A DNA stretch of 64,000 bases from Micractinium sp. NFX-FRZ (taxonomy: Eukaryota; Chlorophyta; Trebouxiophyceae; Chlorellales; Chlorellaceae), in assembly GCA_029339195.1 (NCBI GenBank), contig JAPTJF010000023.1:209680-273679 (forward strand), read 5' to 3'. Below, piece by piece: positions 10,484 to 20,545 of the stretch. The notes beneath the pieces were generated by a model. It was not told the origin of the DNA. It did not search any database and saw only the letters and a program-made list of their open reading frames with translations. Position 1 is the first letter of the stretch. The number at the start of each line of letters is the position of its first letter. Position numbers and translations under genes: made by a program.

Positions 10484-13400
10484 CTACTCCGCCCCCGCGC
10501 CGCCCCGCTTGGGCATCCTCAGCACCTTGCCGATCGCTATCGTCTTGCCCTCATCGCGCAGCGTGAAGCGGCCCAGCTGCGAGGCAGGCAGGAGGGCAGG
10601 GGAGGCGGGGGCATGCAGGGCGGGCGGGGTCACGCTTTGAAACCTGCGCAGTAGTGTGTCTGTGTGAACGCCGCTCAACAGCACGCGCCGCACCTCACCC
10701 CAGCCAAGCCTGTCCCAATGTGCTCCCGCTGCACCGCCTGCACCCCCTACCCCGTACGCTCAAGCACCCAACTGCACCACGCTGTTGTAAGTCCCCCGTG
10801 CTGTGGGCCCTCCCCGTCCGACCACGCACACATCCCCCCATTTGATTGATGAAAAGAGCGATGCACCCACCTGCGGCACGCTGTCAAAGGTCTCAATGCA
10901 GATGGCCTTCTCCACCGCGATGCGCACGATGCACATGGACCCGCTCTTGGCAAACTTGGCCTTCTTCTTCTCCTTGGTCTTGGTGTCCACCACAGCCACC
11001 AGCTTGACAACCTCGCACTCCTCCACAACTGCGGGTCGAGGGAGGAGGGGCACGAGAGGGGAGCGTGAGTGCGCCGTGCAGAAGGGCACTTCTGTGTCGT
11101 CTTGTTCGCCGCGGCGCCGCTGCGCGCTCCTTGATGACTTGTGGATTGAGCGGAGCCAGGAACAAATGTTCAGCTCATGCTGATGCCCCCAGCGGTGCCA
11201 TGGGCAGCGCCGCCCGGATTGATGGGGGACGCACCCCCTCTGGGTGAGAAAGCAGGCAATGGGAGTGCACGTGACGTGGTTGGGGGGAGCCAGTGCATAG
11301 ATAGGGCAAGCATGTGGGATGTGAGCGCATCTCAGTTAGCAGAAAGAGTTGACCTCATGGGGTAGGGTTTGTATCAGTAGAATTCACCAATGTTGTGAGC
11401 ATCACTGATGCGCTCAGGGAGGGGGGGTGCAAGCTGGCGTGCAGGCGGCAGGAGCGGGCCGGGCAGCAGGCTGGGCGGCCGAGCAAAGCAGGGGGTAAGG
11501 CGGGAGCACAGGGATGCCAGGCGCGATGCAGGATGCAGGCTGGCGGGGGGGTGCAGATTGTGGGAGGGCTGGCAGGAAGGCTGCCATCTTGACAACGGGG
11601 CGCCCACCCCAGCCGCCCCACCCACCCGAGTGAATGTGCAGGATGGCCTTGTAGCCGCCCGTCAGCAGCGGCTTGTGGTCCAGCAGCTCGACAATGACCA
11701 GCTGCGGCGGCACATGTGGGGGTGGGGTGGGGTGATTAAGAGATGTGGGTGGGGGGGGGGGGTGATGAAGGGGATGGTGTTGTGAGGAGGGGACAGAAGG
11801 AAGGGAGAGAAGGGAAGGGGCGCTTGTGGTCAGCAAGCTCGACGACGACCAGCTGCAGCGCATCCACAGGTTTCACCAGAAATGAACCAAGCCACCTTCA
11901 GACACCTGCCCCCAGCAGCCCTCTCTCCCTCACGCACCTGCGCCTCAAACTGCGTGACCGCCGGCACGGGGCTGAACCGGCTGCTGACCACAAAGCCTGC
12001 ACGGGGGAGGGGCAGCATGGCAGGGGCACAGGGGCATGGTCACATAAGGGAACGCAGCAAGATTTTGGCAGGCCAGGCAGGGGTCATGCTTTGCGCGGCG
12101 CCAGGGCACAGCCACGCCTGGCGCGAATGGCGCACCCTTTGACTCGTACCAAACCAGTGGAACAGCACTCATCATACAGCCGAGAGATGTGAGGACAATG
12201 TGAAAGTGAGCGCGTCTACCCCTGCCTCCCCCCATCCTTGCCTGCCGAGGCATACTCTCTCCTCCATCCCTCTCCTCCAGCTCTTCACCCAAACCTTCGC
12301 AACCTAAAGGTCCCGCCACTCCTCCACTACCCCACCCCACCCCACATCCCCACTCCACACGCAGTCGCATGCTCCCCCCACCTGCCGAGATGTCCTCCTC
12401 CTCCACCCCCTGCAGCCGCAGCCGCAGGTTCTCGCCGGGCCGCGCCGCATTCACCTCCTGCTCGTCGCGGTACACAGTGAGCACCTTGACCGGGGCCCTG
12501 GGGGCAAATTAAATCAGCGGGGGTAGGGGTGTGAGAAGGCGTGGCGTGGCGGTGGGGGTGTGGGAGGCAGGAGCGGGCAGCCAAGCCGGTGGACAGGCGG
12601 GGCCCTGCCCTGCCCCTGCCAGCGCCCCCTGCCCCTGCCCTTACCAGTTGCTGGGCATCACACCAGCATGTCCCTGTCCTTCACGACACCACACGCCGAC
12701 GCAACTTCACCTACAGAGGGACGCACCGCACCCCGCCCCCTCACTTGTTGGGCATCACCATCAGTGTGTCCCCCTTCTTCACCACCCCCGCCTCGCACTT
12801 GCCCATCACCACGGTGCCCATGTCCCTGCAGGCAGAGCAAGGGGGACGGCAAGCACCAAGGTTACAGGGCAGGGCAGGGGAGGCGGGCAGGCAGGGGAGG
12901 TGAGGCGAGGCAGGCAGGTGGGCAGGGGCAGGCACTTCAAGGCTGCAGAGGAGCTGGCAGGCAGCAGGCGGCAGGCACCCCCCCAACAGCCCCGAAAGCA
13001 AACCCTTCTGGAGCTGGATTTTCAACAATCTACTGTACAATCGTACTCTTTGCGAGTAATGTAGCAGGACACCCCCTCCCCCCAACTGCCCAGGCACCTG
13101 TAGCGGTCCATGATGGGCATGCGGAAGGGCAGGTAGGGGTCGCGCACCGCGCTGTCAATGCTGTCCAGCAGGTCAAACAGCGGCGGCCCCTGCAGCAGGA
13201 GGACAGTGGGGGAGGTGCAGTGTGAGGTGTGGGGGCGGCTGGGCGGCGACACACGAAGCGGGGACATGGACGGCGGCAGCACCTGCCGGCCTGCCTGCCA
13301 CCCAGGCGTCACGCCCACTGAACGCCCCCCAGAGGGAGGGCAACAGCGGCCCTCCCAAGGGCACAGCGCGCTCGCACACTAGCCGCACCGCTCAGCCCCT

Positions 13401-16400
13401 GGCCCGCCTCGCTCACCGTGTACCAGCTGCACTTGTCTGTGGGCACCTTGTCCTTCATGTTCACGCCCATCAGGCCTGCGGGCAGGCAGGCGGGCAGGCA
13501 GGCAGGCAGGCAGTGCAGGGGCGCAGCGAAGCGTGTCAGGGAGGGCATGCATGTAGAGGAATCGGCGTGGCAGGGCGATGGGGCTCCGCACCAGCGTCAA
13601 ATGCCGCTGGTGCGGCATGCTGGCGTGCTGCGTCCCAGCCCAGACCGCCTGGCCTAAGCGCTCAGTAATGCTGCCATCGGCGGGCGGCGGCCAGGATAGT
13701 GCCCAGGGGCGGGAGCCAGCAAGCACAGGCGGCATGTTCTTCTGGCTCTCCAGGGCGGCGCCTCCCAAAGGAGCACAGCCAGCCTGCCCGCCCGCCCGGC
13801 CTGGCCCGTGTGCACCCACCCACCCACCCACCCACCGCTGATGGGGATGAAGATGAGGTCCTTCTTGGGGTTGTAGCCGCACCCCCGCAGGAAGGGGGTC
13901 AGCTTGCCCTCAATCTCGTCAAACCGCTCCTTGGACCTGGGCAGTAGGGCAGGGGGTGGCGGCACACAGAGTGATGGGAGGTACAGTGGGGGCCAGCGGG
14001 GCCCTAGTGCGGACGAGGGCCGCGCCCGCATCCAGCATGGCGTAATCAACCACAGCGTGCTCAGCAGCCCCAACTTCACCATGATGTGCCACACCCGCTG
14101 CTTGTTCCACTCACCACTTGCTGCCTGCCTCGGTGATGGAGGGGTCGTCCATTTTGTTGATGGCCACCACAAGCTTGGTCACACCCAGCGTCTTGGCCAG
14201 CTGCGCGTGCTCACGCGTCTGCCCGCCGCGCTCAAAGCCCGTCTCAAACTCGCCCTGGCGTGGGACAGGTGGGAGCAAGGAGGAGGCATGACGGGGGGTG
14301 CAGGTGAGGACAGGGAGGGGAGAAGTCGGGGCGTGTCCAGGCATCAACCCGGCGTGCGCACAGCCTGGCTCCAACTTGCACTGTGTGAAACGGGGCAGGC
14401 ATGTAAAGGGTGAAGCGAACTAGCGAAACGGCAGCGGCAGGCGTGGCACAGCAGCAGCAGCAGCAGGCTCAGCAGGCACAGTGCCCGCTACCGCCGCCAC
14501 ACCATGGGGACACCACTATGTTATGGGTGAGCCTCAAAAGCAGCACAGCGCGTTGGCACGCCGTCACCTCCCACATCAACGGGGCCCGGCACACCATCCC
14601 ACATCAGCGAGGCCCAAGGCACTGCACACCTTGCGCGCCGAGATGATGAGCACGCCAATGTCTGCCTGGCTGGCGCCGCCAATCATGTTGGGCACAAACG
14701 ACTTGTGGCCGGGGGCATCCAGGATGGTGTAGCTGCAGGGAGAGGAAAGGTTGACGTGCCAGGGTTGGGTGGGTAGGGTTCGGACGCGAAGGTCTGTGCG
14801 CAGTGATGCATGATGCTGCGCTGCACAGCAGGCCCAGCAGGCGCAGGCCGCAACAGCAGCACGGACCCTGCCCCCTTACCGCTTCTTGGGGGTCTCAAAG
14901 TATGCGCGGCCCACCTCCACAGTCTTGCCCTGCAGGCCATGGCGGGCAGAGGCAGGCAGCAGGGGGGAGGGTCAGCCGGCCAGGCACCTGCCATGTACCT
15001 TCCCCTGCCACTCCCCACCGCACCAAACCCCACACTCGACAGCACCCCTCGTGTGACTTGCAAGCTCAAGCTCAGCCCACCCTTGGCGCGCTCCTCCTCG
15101 CTGGTGTCCATGCTGTGCGCCAGCCCCTGCCGCTCCCCACTGTACCAGCCCCCACCCTCGACAGCACCCCGGCAACAGTTTGCAGCTATAAGCTCCTCCT
15201 CGTCGGTGTGTATGTACCACAACTCTCCCTGCCCGCTGCCCCTATTGAAACCTATGCAAAGAGTCAACCGCCCTCCCCAAGCAAGGCGCCAGCCCACCTT
15301 GGCGCGCTCCTCCTCGTTTGTGTCCATGATGTATGCCATGTACCAGGACTCCCGGTTCTTGTCCTTGGCCTCCCGCTCATACTTCTCAATCGTGCGGTCG
15401 TCCACCCCGCCCGTCAGGAACAGGATCTGCCCCGCCGTCGTCGACTTGCCCGCGTCCACGTGCCCGATGAACACAATGTTGAGGTGCTCGCTGCAGGCAG
15501 GGGGGGGCAGAGGAGGCAGCACAATGAGTGTATGTGTGTGTGTGTGTGTGTGTGGAAATGCTCAAACTGAACGTGGCAATGCTGTCCAACCCAAACTGGC
15601 AACCCTTCCTGCCCAGCTTTGGCCCCTCTGCTGCAGCACTACCAAAGCCAACCCCGTGTGCCCCTGCACGCCGAGCTCCGCCGCATGCCCTGCGCTCGGT
15701 CAGCCCCTCCTGCTGCACGCCGCACCCAGCCTTCCCAGCAAGAACAGGGTTGAACAGATTTGCATCTATACCCCATACACAGCACGCCCCTCACTCTGCA
15801 TCGATCACCCGCAGCTGCTTCATCACCACCATGCTCCAAAGAGGCCTCCCCCCATTCACGCATGCGGCAACCACCAGGCTCACCCCGGGCCCCGCTGCAT
15901 CCCTCTCTGCCAGCGCCCCCTTCACCCTTGCACCAGGCACCTACAGTAGCCTTGTGCATGAGATGCCAACACGCCCTCCTAGCAACCGCCACTCACCGGG
16001 GGTCCTCTGCGTCAATCTCAGCCAGCGTCTTCTTCACCTCTGCGTGCCGCGCCGCCTTCTGCGCCTCGCTCTCCACCAGCACGTCGTCCCCGCCGCCGCT
16101 GCTGGCACCCACAGACATCTTGGACACCTCCTTGGTGGCCGCCTCAACAGAGGGGGGCGGAGGGGCTGCGGCTGCGGGGGTTGGCGCAGGGGCCGGCGCC
16201 GCCGCAGGGGCCGGCGCGGGCGCTGCGGCAACACAATTCGGCGAGGAGGGAGCGGTGAAGAGGGAAGGCGGCGGACCGAGCTGGGCACGCGGGCGGGCAT
16301 GCGCACCATGCAGGCAAGCAGGCAGGTGGCATGCCACTATATGTTTTATCAATGCACGATGACATGCAGGGCGGTGCATAGCGAGTGTATATAAATCGCT

Positions 16401-16748
16401 AAGCAGGCAGGCAGGCAGCAGTGCCCGGAGCTGCCGCCGCTGTTGCTGGCGGCGCCCACCTGCTGCCGCCGGCTGCGGCTCCTCCTCTGCTACTGCATCC
16501 ACCGATCCGGGCGCAGGGTCCTCCTGAGGTGCGGGTGCGGGCGCCGGGGGCGCCGGGGCTGCTGGCGCGGGCTGCACAGGCGGTGATGGCGCAGGGGCTG
16601 CTGGCGGCGGTGGGGGAGGTGCTGCCGCTGCTTGGGGAGGCACGAAGGTCGGGGAGAAGCTGGCAGCCCCTGGGGAGAAGGAGAAGGACGATGCGTTGGG
16701 GTTCAGTGCCGGCTTCGGAGCTGCGTGGTCCTCCCAGGAGTCTGCCAT
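10484..16748 (-). CDS. ERF3: Eukaryotic peptide chain release factor 3 (eRF3/GSPT/Sup35)
   Basis: GTPase that works with eRF1 in translation termination. Fifteen exons (16748-16460, 16222-15997, 15490-15298, 14929-14880, 14732-14630, 14254-14115, 13936-13836, 13475-13417, 13189-13098, 12825-12745, 12497-12382, 11996-11938, 11701-11626, 11028-10871, 10576-10484) give 611 residues, all in phase. The N-terminus has overlapping PAM2-like motifs ([20 protein letters not shown], residues 14-33), expected to bind the MLLE domain of poly(A)-binding protein. A Pro/Ala-rich linker follows, then the EF1A-like core: G1 GHVDAGKS 181-188, G3 DAPGH 258-262, G4 NKMD 320-323, and two beta-barrel domains ending [20 protein letters not shown]. 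Human GSPT1 has about 636 residues, so the length fits. Introns carry copies of the exon 3 end and the exon 13 start. The start lies 284 bp from the divergent methyltransferase start. Confidence 0.95.
11820..11860 (-). repeat. Junction echo of eRF3 exon 13 start
   Basis: About 40 bp resembling the acceptor and first codons of exon 13 (real copy 11669-11708), displaced by about 151 bp into the upstream intron. Read on the minus strand it keeps CTGCAG and a [14 protein letters not shown] peptide against the true [10 protein letters not shown], so it is a decayed but recognisable copy. Confidence 0.75.
15063..15222 (-). repeat. Two junction echoes of eRF3 exon 3 end
   Basis: Intron 3 holds two diverged copies of the 3' end of exon 3 with its donor (real copy 15292-15350). 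The copy near 15073-15120 reads [12 protein letters not shown] on the minus strand. The copy near 15183-15222 reads [10 protein letters not shown]. The true exon reads [16 protein letters not shown]. The copies lie one after the other at roughly 110-bp steps. Confidence 0.8.
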
Positions 16749-17032
16749 GATTGCTCGCTGATCAAGAGGAGCGAAACGGGGTTCAGAGCGCGCCAGGAAG
16801 CCTGGAATTGGCGTGCATGTCTGCCATACGGCCAGCTCAGCATGTGTGGTCCCTCCATGCATGGAGCCCTCAGCCCACGTTTTGCAGCGGCCTGGGCATT
16901 GTTCATGCAATTCGGCATTGCGGGATAGTGCACTTGTCGACCGGGTCTCACCATCCCACCACCGCACTTTCCCACCAGTCAAGCAAATTTCGGCCTGGCG
17001 CTCCAACCAGAGGCAAGAACAGGCTAAACTCA

Positions 17033-18982
17033 ATGAGCAAGGCAGGCGCGGCAGTGGCCCGGTTGCCAAGCGCAGCCGCCGGCGCCCACCACCGCTGCCG
17101 GTGCCGCCAGCGGCCAGCGCCCGTGCTGGCCTCTGCCCACAACGGCAGTGCCAGAGCCAGCAGCGCCCCTAGCAGCGGAACGGCAGCCCTGGAGTGCAGC
17201 CTGCAACTGGCCGCCATCCGCGCAGCAGAGCAGCAGCAAGAGTTTCCCCTGTTTGCCGACGCCTTTTCGGCACCGGCGCTAGCGGCCGCCCGCCAGGCGG
17301 CAGCAGCAGGAGACGGGGCACCAGCAGCAACAGCGGCAGCAGCAGGGAAAGGGGGAGCAGCCGATGCAGCAGCAGCAGCAGAAGCAGCGGCGGCGCCGGC
17401 AGGGCCAGAGGCGCGGCGTGAGGCTCTGGCCACCCGCTTCCTGGATGAGCAGCTGCTCAAGGCGGTGACCCTTGTCAACATGGAGCGGGATTTGACGCAG
17501 GTGGGGGAGGGGGAGGGAGAGGAGAAGGAGGTTTTTTTTTCAGGATGTTTTTGGCAGTGTGTTTGGTGCAGGCGGGGAGTCGTTTACGGGTGTGGCGGGA
17601 GAGGTTGGGAGCTCTGAGAGGCAGGCAGGTGGGGGCACGAGGGCATGGTCAGTGCTGATGGGGACGGGCAGGGGCAAGCGTGGGAGATGCAACAATTTTG
17701 AAGCGCCCGTCTGTGTCCCCCCCCCCCCCCCTGTCGCCACCCACTCTCACCACCCGTGCAAGAGGATGACCAAGTGGTGCTGGTGGGTGCTGCCCTCGAC
17801 ACCTCTGCCCACCCACCTTCACAGTCTCCTACCCTCTTCCAACTCCCATTCCACCCAACTTGCACCACCCTCTGCAGGAGTACAACCAGGTGGTGCTGGT
17901 GGGCGACGCCCTGGACACCCGCCCCTTCCGCCTGCCCTGGCCCGAGGGCACCGTCATCTTCTGCGTGGCCCCCGCTGCTGCGCACGCTGCGGCCGACGCG
18001 GCGTTCAAGGCGCAGGGGGCGCGCGTGCCGCGCGGCTGCCTGCTGCGGCGGGTGCCAGCAGAGCTCCAAGAGCTGGGGGCAGGGGGGGAGGAGGCGGCGG
18101 ATGGCAGCGGCTGCTTTGCGGCGGCGCTGGAGCGGGCGGGGTTCCGGGGAGACCGGCTGTCGGTGTGGGTGCTGCAGGTAGGCTAAAGGTGGGGATGCAG
18201 GCTGGCGCACGGACGGCTTGGGAAGGGCGGGCGATGCACAGGGTATTGCTGCTGTGATGCTGCGCTAGAGGCGCTGTGCTCCGCGTGCTGCCGTCCCTCG
18301 TCTGCACCCTGCTGGTCCCCCACCTCGCCTGCGCCCCTCTGCCCCGCCCGCCTGACCCCTCCCTGCAGGGCCTGACCTGCCTAGGCCTGGGCTCCGACGC
18401 CCTCACCGCCCTGTTCACCGACCTGACAAACATGGCGGCGTTTGACAGCCTCACAGCAGGCCTGCTCCCCGCCATGGAGCGCCGCCAGCTGGACAACCTG
18501 CTGGCGTCCTTTGGGTGAGGGGGTGCCAGTGTTGAACCTGTACACCTGACTTATGCCTGGTGGGGGTGCAAGGGGAAGGGGCAGAGCGAGGCCACCCCTG
18601 GATCGTTATGGTGAGGTTGAGATGTGAGGGTCCAGAGGCAGGGCGCAGCTTGATGGCCCGGTGCCCGGGAGCGGCACCTTCCTGCCACGCTCCTGTGCAG
18701 TCGGTGCAGTGCTGCAAACCCCGCCTGCCTCTGCTCCCCCCCGCATGCACTTACCTCCTGGCCCACCGCCCTCCCACCCCACCCTGGCCCTGCAGGCTGC
18801 TGGGCGCGGGCGTTGACTTTGGCCCCCAGACGGACTGGGGCCGCTGGGAGGCTGGGCTGGCGCTTGACCCGGAGGGCTGCCGCCCCTGGCTCTTTGTGGC
18901 GCAGCAGAAGCGGCTGTCGCTGGGGGAGATGGGCATTTATGACGACCATGTGGCGGCCGCCATGGAGGTGGACGAAGACTAG
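17033..18982 (+). CDS. Leucine-carboxyl-methyltransferase-like SAM methyltransferase, probably plastid
   Basis: Four exons (17033-17500, 17878-18177, 18369-18514, 18796-18982) give 366 residues in phase. The first about 50 residues are rich in Arg/Ala/Ser, lack acidic residues and look like a chloroplast transit peptide. A long Ala-rich linker precedes ATRFLDEQLL. The SAM-binding core has QVVLVGDALDTRPFRLPWP, the (G)xxLDTRxxRLxWP signature of the LCMT/PPM methyltransferase family. The C-terminal half (GLTCLGLGSDALTALFTDL...) forms the rest of the fold. Plant homologues are annotated only as SAM-dependent methyltransferases, so the substrate is unknown. Intron 1 holds an echo of the exon 2 start. 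A TGTAA poly(A) signal lies 258 nt after the stop. Confidence 0.82.
17757..17803 (+). repeat. Junction echo of methyltransferase exon 2 start
   Basis: A stretch of about 45 bp matches the first 45 nt of exon 2 (17878-17922), including the codons for QVVLVG.ALDT, displaced about 117 bp upstream in intron 1. The AG at its left edge is partly preserved. Confidence 0.8.
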
Positions 18983-19239
18983 CCAACCTGGGAAGGCGGG
19001 TGCGCAGGGCAGCCAAAGTGTGGCGTGTCGCTCGCTCTGAGGCGCACAACACATGCTTGCTTTGCACAGCGCAGCAGCAGCGGTAGCAGCAACAGCCCCA
19101 CAAGCTGCAGCGGTGCACTTTTTCGGGCACTTTTCATGAGGGAGCAGAGCACCCCCTCCCCCATATATAGGGGCGGGAGGGCAAGGCGGTTGCGGGCACC
19201 CCGAAATGCTACACTGCATCGCACATTTGAACTGACCCC

Positions 19240-19244
19240 TGTAA
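19240..19244 (+). terminator. TGTAA poly(A) signal, methyltransferase
   Basis: TGTAA is the usual green-algal poly(A) signal. It sits 258 nt downstream of the stop, with no competing copy before it. Confidence 0.5.
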
Positions 19245-19595
19245 GATTCTAGGGAGACAATGGATGTTTTTTGCAGCGAATGGAAGGAAACAAAGAAGTT
19301 GAGGGGCACTTCTTTTGACTCATGTGCCAAGGCAGGCCCGTGGTTGTGGGCCGGTGTACTGGTGCCTGGTGGGGGCTGGTGGGCTGGCATGCCATGGCAT
19401 CTGGTGGACGCTTGGCCACTGTAAGAACAAGGCGTTGGCGGGTAGTGGGGGTAAGGGAGTGGCAGTGGGGTGGTGGGGCAGTATGGAAACAAAGAGACGT
19501 GCTGGCATGCAGATGGAGAAGTTGAGCGCGGGGCAGCGCGGAAGTGGGGAAGTGCGGCAGAGAGTGAGGAGGTGCGGATGTCAGAGCGCCATGCC
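19245..19595. other. Convergent intergenic, left of the minisatellite
   Basis: Low-complexity G-rich sequence with no coding character. Any frames that enter from the neighbouring 8-bp array are artefacts of the array. Confidence 0.4.
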
Positions 19596-20259
19596 CCAAT
19601 GAGCCAATGTACCAATGCCCCAATGTACCAATGCCCCAATGCACCAATGCCCCAATGCACCAATGCGCCAATACGCCAGTGCCCCAATGTACCAATGCCC
19701 CAATGTACCAATGCCCCAATGTACCAATGCCCCAATGTACCAATGCGCCAATACGCCAGTGCCCCAATGTACCAATGCCCCAATGTACCAATGCCCCAAT
19801 GCGCCAATGCCCCAATGCGCCAGTGCCCCAATGCCCCAATGCCCCAATGCGCCAATGCCCCAATGCCCCAATGCCCCAATGTACCAATGCCCCAATGCGC
19901 CAATGCCCCAATGCCCCAATGCCCCAATGCCCCAATGCGCCAATGGCCCAATGCGCCAATGCCCCAATGTACCAATGTACCAATGTACCAATGCCCCAAT
20001 GCCCCAATGTGCCAATGCCCCAATGCCCCAATGCCCCAATGCGCCAATGCCCCAATGCGCCAATGCCCCATCGCCCCGATGCCCCAATGTGCCAATGCCC
20101 CAATGTACCAATGCCCCAATGCCCCAATGCGCCAGTGCCCCAATGCGCCACTATGCCAATGCCCCAATGCGCCAGTGCCCCAATGCGCCACTATGCCAGT
20201 GCCCCAATGTCCCAATGCGCCAGTGAACCAATGTGCCAATGTGCCAGTACCCCGGTCCA
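19596..20259. repeat. 8-bp CCAATGNN minisatellite, about 83 units
   Basis: A nearly perfect tandem array with period 8, unit CCAATG plus a variable dinucleotide (mostly CC, GC or TA, sometimes TG, CA or AG). It decays at the right end to CCAGTGNN and CCACTATG. Because 8 and 3 are coprime, three units (24 nt) repeat as eight codons. This leaves long open frames on both strands (MPQCPNAP-like and ALGHWGIG-like) that are not genes. It lies between the 3' ends of two convergent genes. Confidence 0.95.
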
Positions 20260-20482
20260 CCAGTCCGAACCACAATCCTCTCTTGCAAGGCTCAATGCCG
20301 CGGCAGCCACAATGCCCGATGGCAGTCACCCCAACCCCAACACCCTCTTTACTGTAGTAACCGCCAATGCCGCAGCGCCACTGTCATGGCAGCCACCCGT
20401 CTGCCGCAACAAGAAGCAAACAATACTAGGTGCTCAGCAGCTGCGCTGCTCTTGATAGCCCAGGACTGCTCAGAAGCAGTGC

Positions 20483-20487
20483 TTACA
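20483..20487 (-). terminator. TGTAA poly(A) signal, PIGW
   Basis: TTACA on the plus strand, read as TGTAA on the minus strand, 59 nt past the PIGW stop. Confidence 0.45.
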
Positions 20488-20545
20488 ACTTGGCAGAAGT
20501 GCGCAATAGATTTAGACAGCATGCCAAAACAGCAGGAGCAGGCTG

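Noticed and set aside
14803..15949. Long plus-strand open frames opposite eRF3 exons 2-4
   Set aside because: Antisense shadows of a GC-rich gene whose minus-strand exons carry conserved eRF3 motifs.
19470..20455. Several 200-600-codon open frames on both strands across the CCAATG array
   Set aside because: They exist only because an 8-bp repeat without stop triplets is open in every frame. The peptides are pure repeat, and flanking codons show no coding character.
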